DNA from: Candidatus Rhodoferax bjergmarkensis
GTDB lineage: Bacteria > Pseudomonadota > Gammaproteobacteria > Burkholderiales > Burkholderiaceae_C
Reading direction: 5' to 3'
Length of the DNA stretch: 64,000 bases
NCBI GenBank assembly: GCA_016708345.1
Contig: JADJFX010000038.1
Coordinates: 1 to 64,000, forward strand
Shown: piece after piece, positions 29,213-38,539 of the stretch
Numbering within the stretch: position 1 is the first letter of the stretch
Layout: every line of letters starts with the position of its first letter
Translations under genes and position numbers: made by a program
The notes under the pieces: model-generated
Told to the model about the DNA's origin: nothing
Seen by the model: only the letters and a program-made list of their open reading frames with translations
Database searches by the model: none

Positions 29213-30100
29213 TTATTCTCCTTTGCCGTCAGCTGCTGCAGCTGGCGCGCTTACCTTGCGGACAACGCGCTTAACGGCGGGTTTATTTGCTTCAGCACCA
29301 ATGGCTTCCGCAGGCTTGTCGCTGCCATCCGCAGGCGCTGCATTGCTGCCGCCGGGACGACGGGCACCACGCGGAGCGGGCCGATCAGAACCTGGACGGG
29401 CATCACGGCGAGGCCCACGCGGACGACGCTCTTCTTCAGCACGGGGCTCAACAGCGGTTGGCAGGTCATTACGACCCAGCGTATCGCCCTTGTAAACCCA
29501 AACCTTGACACCAATGATGCCGTAGGTTGTTTTTGCTTCAGAAGTACCGTAATCAATATCGGCACGCAAGGTGTGAAGCGGCACACGACCTTCGCGATAC
29601 CACTCACAGCGAGCGATTTCAATGCCGTTCAGACGCCCGGACGACATGATCTTGATGCCCAAGGCACCCAGACGCATGGCGTTTTGCATCGCACGCTTCA
29701 TGGCCCGGCGGAACATGATCCGCTTTTCCAATTGCTGCGTGATGCTGTCGGCAATCAGCTTGGCATCAATTTCAGGCTTGCGCACTTCTTCGATGTTCAC
29801 GGCCACAGGCACGCCGAGCTGCTTGCTCAAGTCACGCTTGAGGTTTTCGATGTCTTCGCCTTTTTTGCCAATCACCACACCCGGACGAGCCGAGAAAATC
29901 GTGATGCGGGCATTTTTGGCTGGACGCTCGATAAGCACACGCGACACAGACGCGCTTTTAAGCTTGGCTTTGAGGTACTCACGCACCTTGATGTCTTCAG
30001 CCAACATACCCGCGAAGTCACGGTCACTGGCATACCAGCGTGATGACCAATTGCGGCTAACCGACAGACGAAAGCCGGTTGGGTGGATTTTTTGTCCCAT
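29213..30100 (-). CDS. rpsC: 30S ribosomal protein S3 with long C-terminal extension
   Basis: S3 from the ATG at 30100 (MGQKIHPTGFRLSVSRNW) with KH-domain block IFSARPGVVIGKKGEDIENL. The core ends near GDTLGRNDLPTAVEP; after it comes an extension of about 80 residues rich in Arg, Pro, Ala and Gly (for example RPRGPRRDARPGSDRPAPRG), ending VSAPAAAADGKGE. Extensions of this kind are common in Burkholderiales S3; E. coli S3 stops near residue 233. The role of the tail is unknown, possibly RNA contact. Confidence 0.95.
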   Translation of the reverse strand: MGQKIHPTGFRLSVSRNWSSRWYASDRDFAGMLAEDIKVREYLKAKLKSASVSRVLIERPAKNARITIFSARPGVVIGKKGEDIENLKRDLSKQLGVPVAVNIEEVRKPEIDAKLIADSITQQLEKRIMFRRAMKRAMQNAMRLGALGIKIMSSGRLNGIEIARCEWYREGRVPLHTLRADIDYGTSEAKTTYGIIGVKVWVYKGDTLGRNDLPTAVEPRAEEERRPRGPRRDARPGSDRPAPRGARRPGGSNAAPADGSDKPAEAIGAEANKPAVKRVVRKVSAPAAAADGKGE

Positions 30101-30116
30101 ATCTTCCTGGCCTTTT

Positions 30117-30446
30117 TCAGTTACCAACCGTCACGTACACGTGGCACGTCGGTTTTCTGATTTGGTTGCCGCGACCTTTGGCGCGGGCCGTGAAGCGACG
30201 CAGCGATGCACCTTGCTCGACGTAGATGGTTTTCACCTTCAACTCGTCGATGTCGGCACCGTCATTGTGCTCAGCATTGGCAATAGCGGACTCAAGAACC
30301 TTCTTGATGATCACAGCAGCTTTTTTCTGCGTGAACTGCAAGATGTTCAAGGCTTGATCCACCTTCTTGCCGCGAATCAAATCCGCGACCAAACGGCCTT
30401 TATCGACCGACAAACGAACGCCACGAAGGGTTGCACGAGTTTCCAT
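30117..30446 (-). CDS. rplV: 50S ribosomal protein L22
   Basis: A 109-residue L22 starting at 30446 (METRATLRGVRLSVDKGRLV), preceded by GGAGGTGACC. The conserved blocks are IRGKKVDQALNILQFTQKKA and SLRRFTARAKGRGNQIRK. L22 lines the exit tunnel. The longer upstream frame is a read-through of rpsS and was not used. Confidence 0.95.
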   Translation of the reverse strand: METRATLRGVRLSVDKGRLVADLIRGKKVDQALNILQFTQKKAAVIIKKVLESAIANAEHNDGADIDELKVKTIYVEQGASLRRFTARAKGRGNQIRKPTCHVYVTVGN

Positions 30447-30456
30447 GGTCACCTCC

Positions 30457-30735
30457 TTATTTCTTTTGGACTTTTTTGTCCGCCGGATGACCCTTGAAAG
30501 TACGGGTAAGTGCAAACTCACCCAACTTGTGGCCAACCATTTGATCGGTGATATAGACCGGCACGTGCTGCTTACCGTTGTGCACGGCAATGGTCAAACC
30601 GATGAAATCGGGCAAAACCATGGAGCGACGCGACCAAGTCTTAATCGGCTTTTTGTCTTTGGTGGCAACGGCTTTTTCAGTCTTTGCAACCAAGTGATGG
30701 TCAACGAATGGACCTTTTTTCAGTGAACGAGTCAT
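30457..30735 (-). CDS. rpsS: 30S ribosomal protein S19
   Basis: A 92-residue S19 (MTRSLKKGPFVDHHLVAKTE, TWSRRSMVLPDFIGLTIAVH, MVGHKLGEFALTRTFKGHPA). Part of the 30S head, paired with S13. It lies between rplB and rplV in the standard order. Confidence 0.96.
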   Translation of the reverse strand: MTRSLKKGPFVDHHLVAKTEKAVATKDKKPIKTWSRRSMVLPDFIGLTIAVHNGKQHVPVYITDQMVGHKLGEFALTRTFKGHPADKKVQKK

Positions 30736-30746
30736 TTACCTACCCC

Positions 30747-31571
30747 TTACTTCTTGCGACGCGACACGATCATGACCTGCGTGCGCTTGTTGTTACGGGT
30801 ACGGTAGCCCTTGGTCAGATTACCCCAAGGATCGACTGGGTGACGGCCTTCGCCTGTCTTACCTTCACCACCGCCATGTGGGTGATCCACCGGGTTCATG
30901 ACAACGCCACGAACGGTCGGACGAATACCTTTCCAACGCTTGGCACCGGCTTTGCCTAGTCGACGCAGACTGTGCTCTTCATTCGCCACTTGGCCCAAGG
31001 TTGCACGGCACTCAATGTGAATCTTGCGAACTTCACCTGAGCGCATGCGCACTTGAGCGTAGATGCCTTCGCGAGCCAGCAAGGTTGCCGAGGTGCCGGC
31101 AGAACGAACGATTTGAGCGCCCTTGCCAATTTGCAACTCGATGCAATGCACGATAGAACCCACCGGAATATTGCGAATGGGCAATGTGTTTCCAACACGG
31201 ATCGGTGCTTCAGCTCCGCTCATGATGGACGCGCCAACCTCAAGACCACGCGGGGCAATGATGTAGCGACGCTCGCCGTCGGCATAACACACCAAAGCGA
31301 TGTGCGCTGACCGGTTGGGGTCATATTCAATGCGCTCAACTTTGGCAGGAATGCCATCTTTTGTGCGCAAGAAATCGACCACGCGGTAATGGTGCTTGTG
31401 TCCACCGCCTTTATGGCGGGTGGTAATGTGGCCGTTGTTGTTACGACCAGCCTGCTGGAATTGCGGCTCCAGCAATGCAGCATGAGGCGCACCTTTGTAA
31501 AGGTGATCACGCGCGACCTTCACCACGCCACGACGGCCTGGAGAAGTTGGTTTCATTTTGATAACAGCCAT
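30747..31571 (-). CDS. rplB: 50S ribosomal protein L2
   Basis: A 274-residue L2 of normal length. Signature blocks are HPHGGGEGKTGEGRHPVDPW, containing the conserved histidine important for peptidyl transfer, and GRNNNGHITTRHKGGGHKHH. It starts three bases after the rplW stop. Confidence 0.97.
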   Translation of the reverse strand: MAVIKMKPTSPGRRGVVKVARDHLYKGAPHAALLEPQFQQAGRNNNGHITTRHKGGGHKHHYRVVDFLRTKDGIPAKVERIEYDPNRSAHIALVCYADGERRYIIAPRGLEVGASIMSGAEAPIRVGNTLPIRNIPVGSIVHCIELQIGKGAQIVRSAGTSATLLAREGIYAQVRMRSGEVRKIHIECRATLGQVANEEHSLRRLGKAGAKRWKGIRPTVRGVVMNPVDHPHGGGEGKTGEGRHPVDPWGNLTKGYRTRNNKRTQVMIVSRRKK

Positions 31572-31573
31572 GA

Positions 31574-31900
31574 TTACGCAGCCTCCCCACCAAGGTTCAG
31601 CTCTTGACCGGCTTTTAGCGTCACATAGGCTTTGCGAATATTGTCGCGACGGCCTACCGATTTGCCAAAACGCTTGGTCTTGCCTTTGGTGTTCACCACA
31701 GATACGCCCTTGACATCAACCTTGAACATCAATTCCACTGCGGCCTTGATTTCGTACTTGGTTGCATCTTGTAGCACTTTGAAAGTCACCGCATTGCTCT
31801 TCTCAGCGACCATCGTTGCCTTTTCAGACACGATGGGAGCGACAAGCACTTGCATCAGACGACCTTCGTCGAATTTGGACAGATTAGGACCGTGACTCAT
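31574..31900 (-). CDS. rplW: 50S ribosomal protein L23
   Basis: A 108-residue L23 (LMQVLVAPIVSEKATMVAEK, VKGVSVVNTKGKTKRFGKSV). It forms the docking site for signal recognition particle and trigger factor at the tunnel exit. The N-terminal MSHGPNLSKFDEGR stretch precedes the usual start and is seen in related bacteria as far as I recall. The start overlaps the rplD stop by four bases. Confidence 0.94.
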   Translation of the reverse strand: MSHGPNLSKFDEGRLMQVLVAPIVSEKATMVAEKSNAVTFKVLQDATKYEIKAAVELMFKVDVKGVSVVNTKGKTKRFGKSVGRRDNIRKAYVTLKAGQELNLGGEAA

Positions 31901-32517
31901 GCGAACATCTCCTTGAGTTGATCCATGGCAGCCTTGGTGACAAGCACTTTACGGTAGTGAACCAGCGAGACTGGATCAGCGTAACGGGGCTCCACAACCA
32001 GTACATTTACCAAATTGCGAGATGCAAGGTACAGATTTTCATCAACCTCATCGGCAATAACCATCACAGACTCCAAATTCATCGCCTTGAACTTTGCAGC
32101 CAATGGCTTTGTTTTGGGCGACTCAACTTTGAGCGAATCCACGACAGCCAAACGACCTTCGCGGGCCAACTGCGAGAAGATCGATGCCATACCAGCACGG
32201 TACATCTTCTTGTTGATTTTCTGTGAGAAGTTCTCATCGGGCATGTTCGGAAAAATCCGACCGCCTCCACGCCACAAAGGCGAAGACGTCATACCAGCAC
32301 GAGCACGACCGGTGCCCTTTTGCTTGAACGGCTTCTTGGTGGAGTGCTTGACCTGTTCGCGGTCCTTCTGGGCACGGGTACCCTGGCGGGCATTGGCTTG
32401 GAAGGCCACCACAACTTGATGAACCAGATCTTCGTTGTACGCTCGACCAAACACGGTTTCTGGTGCTTCAAATTTTGAAGTAGCCTGACCTTGGTCATTC
32501 AGGAGTTCGAGCTGCAT
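31897..32517 (-). CDS. rplD: 50S ribosomal protein L4
   Basis: A 206-residue L4 (VHQVVVAFQANARQGTRAQK, FKQKGTGRARAGMTSSPLWR). In E. coli L4 also represses its own operon by attenuation of the leader. Here a terminator-like hairpin lies upstream of rplC, which could be a target for such control. The start overlaps the rplC stop (TGATG). Confidence 0.96.
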   Translation of the reverse strand: MQLELLNDQGQATSKFEAPETVFGRAYNEDLVHQVVVAFQANARQGTRAQKDREQVKHSTKKPFKQKGTGRARAGMTSSPLWRGGGRIFPNMPDENFSQKINKKMYRAGMASIFSQLAREGRLAVVDSLKVESPKTKPLAAKFKAMNLESVMVIADEVDENLYLASRNLVNVLVVEPRYADPVSLVHYRKVLVTKAAMDQLKEMFA

Positions 32518-33203
32518 CAGTTCGCTCCTTTCGCATTAGCATTTTTTGCTTTAACTTTGATTGCAGGACGAACGGTCACAAAACCGCCAGCCGAACCAGG
32601 AATAGCGCCTTTGATCATCAGCAACTGACGCGCTTCGTCAATGCGAATAACATCGAGGTTTTGCGTGGTAACCGTATCATTACCCAAGTGACCCGTCATG
32701 CGCTTACCAGGAAACACGCGACCAGGATCTTGCGCCATACCAATGGAACCTGGCACGTTGTGCGAACGGCTGTTACCGTGGGACGCACGCTGCGAACTCA
32801 TGTGGTGGCGCTTGATAGTGCCCGCATAACCCTTGCCGATGGTCGTGCCTTGCACGTCCACCTTTTGCCCGACAGCAAACACAGCAGCGACAGGCACTAC
32901 CGCGCCCGCTTTGTACTGCGCAGCCGCATCAGCGGTGATGCGAAATTCTTGAATGATTTCACCTGCCTCAACACCTGCCTTGGCAAGGTGTCCGGCGATA
33001 GGCTTTGTGACACGCGAAGCTTTTCGCGCACCAAATGTCACCTGCAAGGCAACATAGCCGTCATTCTCTTGGGTTTTCACCTGAGTCACGCGGTTGTTTG
33101 ACACATCCACCACCGTGACAGGGATAGCATCCCCCTCATCGGTGAATAGGCGCATCATGCCCACCTTGCGACCCAGCAACCCTAAGTGATTGCTAAGACT
33201 CAT
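32517..33203 (-). CDS. rplC: 50S ribosomal protein L3
   Basis: A 228-residue L3 from the ATG at 33203 (MSLSNHLGLLGRKVGMMRLF), preceded by GGAGAA. Later blocks are SQRASHGNSRSHNVPGSIGM and FPGKRMTGHLGNDTVTTQNL. It is the first gene after a 200-base gap that contains a terminator-like hairpin, so the rplC-rpsQ unit may have its own promoter or be attenuated. Confidence 0.96.
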   Translation of the reverse strand: MSLSNHLGLLGRKVGMMRLFTDEGDAIPVTVVDVSNNRVTQVKTQENDGYVALQVTFGARKASRVTKPIAGHLAKAGVEAGEIIQEFRITADAAAQYKAGAVVPVAAVFAVGQKVDVQGTTIGKGYAGTIKRHHMSSQRASHGNSRSHNVPGSIGMAQDPGRVFPGKRMTGHLGNDTVTTQNLDVIRIDEARQLLMIKGAIPGSAGGFVTVRPAIKVKAKNANAKGAN

Positions 33204-33270
33204 TATTTTCTCCGTAACTTCCACCGCTGCAACTTCAATTGGCTACAACGTTTTTGCGTGAAAGACTGTT

Positions 33271-33309
33271 AATAAAACTGCACTAAAACCCTAAAGAGTT
33301 TTAGTGCAG
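33271..33309 (-). terminator. terminator or attenuator between rpsJ and rplC
   Basis: An eleven-base perfect stem (CTGCACTAAAA, 33278-33288, with TTTTAGTGCAG, 33299-33309), ten-base loop. On the minus strand it is followed by TTTTATT. It lies about 95 bases past the rpsJ stop and 70 bases before the rplC start, splitting what is usually one transcript. Confidence 0.8.
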
Positions 33310-33404
33310 CCTTTTAGTATATCCTGAACTCAACCACTAGGCAAGCCCGATCAATACAAACCAATCCTGAGACTTCGACTCACGTTGAAATCCCACCTGC
33401 CTGC

Positions 33405-33719
33405 TTATTGCAGCTTGATCTCCACATCCACTCCGGCTGGCAAATCCAGCTTCATCAAAGCGTCAACTGTTTTATCCGTGGGATCCACGATGTCCATCAA
33501 ACGCTGGTGCGTGCGAATTTCGAACTGGTCGCGACTGGTCTTGTTCACGTGGGGCGAACGCAGAATATCAAAACGCTTCATGCGTGTTGGCAAAGGCACG
33601 GGACCTTTGACAATTGCGCCGGTACGCTTTGCGGTATCCACAATCTCAGCGGCCGACTGGTCAATGAGTTTGTAGTCAAACGCCTTCAGACGAATACGAA
33701 TTTTTTGTTTGGCAGCCAT
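33405..33719 (-). CDS. rpsJ: 30S ribosomal protein S10 (NusE)
   Basis: A 104-residue S10 (MAAKQKIRIRLKAFDYKLID, GPVPLPTRMKRFDILRSPHV). S10 is a 30S head protein and also the antitermination factor NusE. It follows tuf by nine bases, so it belongs to the str transcript rather than starting the S10 operon. Confidence 0.96.
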   Translation of the reverse strand: MAAKQKIRIRLKAFDYKLIDQSAAEIVDTAKRTGAIVKGPVPLPTRMKRFDILRSPHVNKTSRDQFEIRTHQRLMDIVDPTDKTVDALMKLDLPAGVDVEIKLQ

Positions 33720-33728
33720 GATTGCTCC

Positions 33729-34919
<1,191 letters not shown>

Positions 34920-35037
34920 TTTTCAATTCTCCAAAGAGCTCATTCCCGTGTGTTGGTTTAATGTTTGCACGATGTTGCTGATTCGCCCCGCACGGAAAAC
35001 AGGGCGGCACACCGTCGCAGACAACTTCTGAATCAAC

Positions 35038-35061
35038 GGGGACAGAACTAAAGTCTGTCCC
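35038..35061 (-). other. short inverted repeat between fusA and tuf
   Basis: GGGACAGA, seven-base loop, TCTGTCCC just past the fusA stop. There is no T-run after it on the minus strand, so it is more likely an mRNA processing or stability element than a terminator. Confidence 0.5.
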
Positions 35062-35070
35062 GCCATTACT

Positions 35071-37173
35071 TTACTTAGCGCGAGCAGCCATGATGGCTTC
35101 AGACACATTGCGAGGAGCTTCCGAGTAGTGTTTGAATTCCATCGTGTAAGATGCGCGCCCTTGCGACATGGAGCGCAAGGTGGTGGAGTAACCAAACATT
35201 TCCGACAGTGGAACTTCCGCCTTGATGGCTTTGCCTCCACCAACCATGTCTTCCATACCCTGCACCATGCCGCGGCGTGAGGACAAGTCGCCCATCACGT
35301 TACCAGCGTAGTCTTCAGGCGTTTCCACCTCAACCGCCATCATGGGTTCCAAGATCACAGGCCCGGCCTTGCGGCATCCTTCCTTGAAACCAAAAATGGC
35401 GGCCATCTTGAACGCCAATTCATTGGAGTCCACATCGTGGTAGGAACCGAAGTGCAGTGTCACCTTGACATCAACAACCGGGTAGCCGGCCAGCACACCT
35501 TGGGTTACTGCCTCGTGGATACCCTTTTCAACCGCAGGGATGTATTCGCGAGGAACCACACCGCCCTTGATGGCGTCGACGAACTCGATGCCTTTTCCGG
35601 CCTCATTCGGTTCGATCTTCAGCACCACGTGGCCGTACTGGCCCTTACCACCAGACTGACGCACGAATTTGCCTTCGGCATCTTCGATTGTCTTGCGAAT
35701 GGTTTCGCGGTAAGCCACTTGGGGTTTGCCCACATTCGCTTCCACGCCGAATTCGCGCTTCATACGGTCAACAATGATTTCCAAGTGCAACTCGCCCATA
35801 CCGGCAATCAGCGTTTGACCGGACTCTTCGTCGGTTTTCACGCGGAACGAAGGATCTTCCTGAGCCAAACGTTGCAAAGCGATGCCCATTTTTTCCTGGT
35901 CAGCTTTGGTCTTGGGCTCCACCGCCTGGGTAATCACAGGCTCAGGAAACACCATGCGCTCCAACATCACCACAGCAGCTGGATCGCACAAGGTTTCACC
36001 CGTGGTCACATCTTTCAATCCGATACAGGCAGCAATGTCGCCAGCCACAATTTCGCTGACTTCTTCGCGCTTGTTGGCGTGCATTTGCACGATACGCCCG
36101 ATGCGCTCTTTCTTGCCGCGGATCGGATTGAACACGGTGTCACCTTTTTGCAGGACCCCCGAATAAACACGGACAAACGTCAACTGGCCCACAAACGGGT
36201 CTGTCATCAGTTTGAAGGCGAGCGCGGAAAATTTCTCGGTGTCGCTGGCTTGCCGCACGACTGGATTTTCATCCTCATCTGAGCCATTCACAGGGGGAAT
36301 ATCCACTGGGGACGGCATGAATTCAACTACAGCGTCCAACATGCGCTGCACGCCTTTGTTCTTGAAGGCAGAGCCGCAATACATAGGCTGGATTTCGCTG
36401 GCAATCGTGCGCTTGCGAATACCAAACTTGATTTCTTCTTCAGTCAAATCACCTTCTTCAAGGTATTTGTTCATCAACTCTTCATTCGCTTCAGCTGCAG
36501 CTTCCACCATCTTCTCGCGCCATCCTTTGGCCAACTCGACCAGTTCTGCGGGAATGTCTTTGTAGTCGAACAACATGCCTTGTGAAGCTTCATCCCAGAT
36601 GATGGCTTTCATCTTGATCAAGTCAACCACACCAGTGAAGTTTTCTTCGGCACCGATTGGGATCACCATCGGCACAGGGCTGGCCTTCAGGCGAAGTTTC
36701 ATCTGGTCCACGACCTTGAAAAAGTTGGCACCGGTGCGGTCCATCTTGTTCACAAAGGCCAAACGTGGCACTTTGTACTTGTTAGCTTGACGCCACACGG
36801 TTTCAGACTGGGGCTGCACGCCACCCACCGCGCAATACACCATGCAAGCACCGTCCAGCACGCGCATGGAACGCTCAACTTCAATTGTGAAGTCAACGTG
36901 TCCGGGGGTATCAATGATGTTGATGCGGTGCTCGGGCAAGGACTTGTCCATGCCTTTCCAGAAACAGGTGGTGGCCGCGGAAGTGATCGTGATGCCACGC
37001 TCTTGCTCCTGCTCCATCCAGTCCATGGTGGCTGCACCATCGTGCACTTCACCGATCTTGTGGTTCACACCGGTATAAAAGAGAACGCGCTCGGTAGTGG
37101 TTGTTTTACCGGCGTCAATGTGGGCGGAAATACCGATGTTGCGGTAGCGCTCAATGGGGGTATGGCGAGCCAT
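35071..37173 (-). CDS. fusA: elongation factor G
   Basis: A 700-residue EF-G with GTPase motifs NIGISAHIDAGKTTTTERVL, DTPGHVDFT and NKMDRTGA and the domain IV loop (YGHVVLKIEPNEAGKG, then PREYIPAVEKGIHEA). It moves tRNAs and mRNA during translation. The start at 37173 is preceded by GGATCC-type sequence, a weak ribosome site. It is separated from rpsG by 165 bases holding a family B hairpin element. Confidence 0.98.
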   Translation of the reverse strand: MARHTPIERYRNIGISAHIDAGKTTTTERVLFYTGVNHKIGEVHDGAATMDWMEQEQERGITITSAATTCFWKGMDKSLPEHRINIIDTPGHVDFTIEVERSMRVLDGACMVYCAVGGVQPQSETVWRQANKYKVPRLAFVNKMDRTGANFFKVVDQMKLRLKASPVPMVIPIGAEENFTGVVDLIKMKAIIWDEASQGMLFDYKDIPAELVELAKGWREKMVEAAAEANEELMNKYLEEGDLTEEEIKFGIRKRTIASEIQPMYCGSAFKNKGVQRMLDAVVEFMPSPVDIPPVNGSDEDENPVVRQASDTEKFSALAFKLMTDPFVGQLTFVRVYSGVLQKGDTVFNPIRGKKERIGRIVQMHANKREEVSEIVAGDIAACIGLKDVTTGETLCDPAAVVMLERMVFPEPVITQAVEPKTKADQEKMGIALQRLAQEDPSFRVKTDEESGQTLIAGMGELHLEIIVDRMKREFGVEANVGKPQVAYRETIRKTIEDAEGKFVRQSGGKGQYGHVVLKIEPNEAGKGIEFVDAIKGGVVPREYIPAVEKGIHEAVTQGVLAGYPVVDVKVTLHFGSYHDVDSNELAFKMAAIFGFKEGCRKAGPVILEPMMAVEVETPEDYAGNVMGDLSSRRGMVQGMEDMVGGGKAIKAEVPLSEMFGYSTTLRSMSQGRASYTMEFKHYSEAPRNVSEAIMAARAK

Positions 37174-37235
37174 GATGGATCCTTGGTTGATCTGAATATT
37201 TCAAAACGACGACGCCGCACAGGCTTTCGACCCGG

Positions 37236-37335
37236 CGGCGTAGCGAGAAGGCTTCAGGCTAGGCGCAAACCCGCAGACAGTGCTACCAGCACGGCAAGGG
37301 TTTGCAACGACGCATGAAGCCTTCGCAGTAGCCGC
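37236..37335 (-). repeat. hairpin element family B, copy 2, between rpsG and fusA
   Basis: The core TAGGCGCAAACCCGCAGACA, then AGTGCTACCAGCACGG, CAAGGGTTTGCAACGACG, matches the 23046-23097 core. CAAACCC and GGGTTTG pair inside the core. Outer arms GAAGGCTTCAGGC and GCATGAAGCCTTC pair with each other but do not resemble the arms of copy 1. Confidence 0.75.
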
Positions 37336-37338
37336 ATA

Positions 37339-37812
37339 TTAGAAGCGGAAGTGGGAGAAGGCCTTGTTCGCCTCCGCCATGCGGTGAACTTCGTCACGCT
37401 TTTTCATGGCACCGCCACGGCCTTCGGTGGCTTCCATCAGTTCGTTGGCCAAACGCAGGGCCATTGATTTTTCACCACGCTTGCGGGCAGCTTCTTTAAT
37501 CCAGCGCATGGACAAAGCCAAACGACGAACAGGACGCACTTCCACTGGCACTTGGTAGTTGGCACCACCGACACGACGGGACTTCACCTCAACCATGGGT
37601 TTGACGTTGTTGATGGCCATGGTAAAGGCTTCAACCGGGTCTTTGCCAGGGTTCTTCTTTTCGATCTGCTCCAACGCGCCATAAATGATGCGCTCAGCAA
37701 CCGCTTTTTTGCCGCCTTCCATGATCACGTTCATGAATTTGGACAGCTCTACATTGCCGAACTTAGGATCCGGCAGGATTTCACGTTTAGGGACTTCGCG
37801 ACGACGTGGCAT
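37339..37812 (-). CDS. rpsG: 30S ribosomal protein S7
   Basis: A 157-residue S7 (MPRRREVPKREILPDPKFGN, SRRVGGANYQVPVEVRPVRR, GEKSMALRLANELMEA). S7 nucleates 30S head assembly and in E. coli represses translation of the str operon at the rpsL-rpsG gap. Here that gap is 150 bases, with a GACCC/GGGTC hairpin near 37886-37901. Confidence 0.96.
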   Translation of the reverse strand: MPRRREVPKREILPDPKFGNVELSKFMNVIMEGGKKAVAERIIYGALEQIEKKNPGKDPVEAFTMAINNVKPMVEVKSRRVGGANYQVPVEVRPVRRLALSMRWIKEAARKRGEKSMALRLANELMEATEGRGGAMKKRDEVHRMAEANKAFSHFRF

Positions 37813-37962
37813 TTTTTCACCTCTTTGCTTCAGTTGACACCCTTACCGGATGCCGCAAAAACCATTTTTGATTTTTACTTACTCGACCCAACAGCGGGTC
37901 ACTACGTTCATTTACCGCGCCACGCAGCAAACAAACACCTGTTATTTGAACGAACCAGCAGC

Positions 37963-38340
37963 TTATTTAGCCTTTGGACGCTTGGCACCGTATTTGGAAC
38001 GCGACTGCTTGCGGTCTTTCACGCCTTGCAAGTCAAGCGAACCACGCACGATGTGGTAACGCACACCGGGCAAGTCCTTGACACGACCACCACGAACCAG
38101 CACCACGCTGTGTTCCTGCAGGTTGTGGCCTTCGCCGCCGATGTAAGAAATAACCTCAAAACCGTTGGTCAAGCGCACTTTGGCAACTTTACGCAAAGCG
38201 GAGTTAGGTTTTTTAGGCGTTGTGGTGTACACACGGGTGCAAACACCACGACGCTGCGGAGAGTTCTGCATAGCAGGGCTCTTCGACTTGATAATCTCGA
38301 CCTCACGGCCTTGACGAACTAACTGATTGATGGTTGGCAC
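37963..38340 (-). CDS. rpsL: 30S ribosomal protein S12
   Basis: A 125-residue S12 (MPTINQLVRQGREVEIIKSK, TTPKKPNSALRKVAKVRL, GRVKDLPGVRYHIVRGSLD). It governs decoding accuracy and is the classic streptomycin-resistance protein. The PKKPNSALRK block has the wild-type lysine. It is the first gene of the str cluster; the usual upstream rpoBC genes are not present, and dacA lies upstream instead. Confidence 0.97.
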   Translation of the reverse strand: MPTINQLVRQGREVEIIKSKSPAMQNSPQRRGVCTRVYTTTPKKPNSALRKVAKVRLTNGFEVISYIGGEGHNLQEHSVVLVRGGRVKDLPGVRYHIVRGSLDLQGVKDRKQSRSKYGAKRPKAK

Positions 38341-38425
38341 TTAAGCCTCCTAAGATTGAAACGTCCCTAAACGTTTATAAAACTACGAAAACGTGAATCC
38401 CTTCGGAATTTCCGAAAAGCCCTCG

Positions 38426-38454
38426 ACTATATCAGGACATGGATGCTTGCGCAA
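38426..38454 (-). promoter_or_regulatory. sigma-70-like promoter upstream of rpsL
   Basis: On the minus strand TTGCGC (38449-38454), a 17-base spacer and TATAGT (38426-38431) form a good housekeeping-type promoter about 86 bases before the rpsL start. It would drive rpsL-rpsG-fusA-tuf-rpsJ. Confidence 0.6.
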
Positions 38455-38539
38455 TCACCATTTGCGACTCGTGTGCGACTCCCAAGCACCTGCAGCGCGA
38501 TGGAAATATTGGTGAGCGCTGACTTTTGCAAATATGCGC

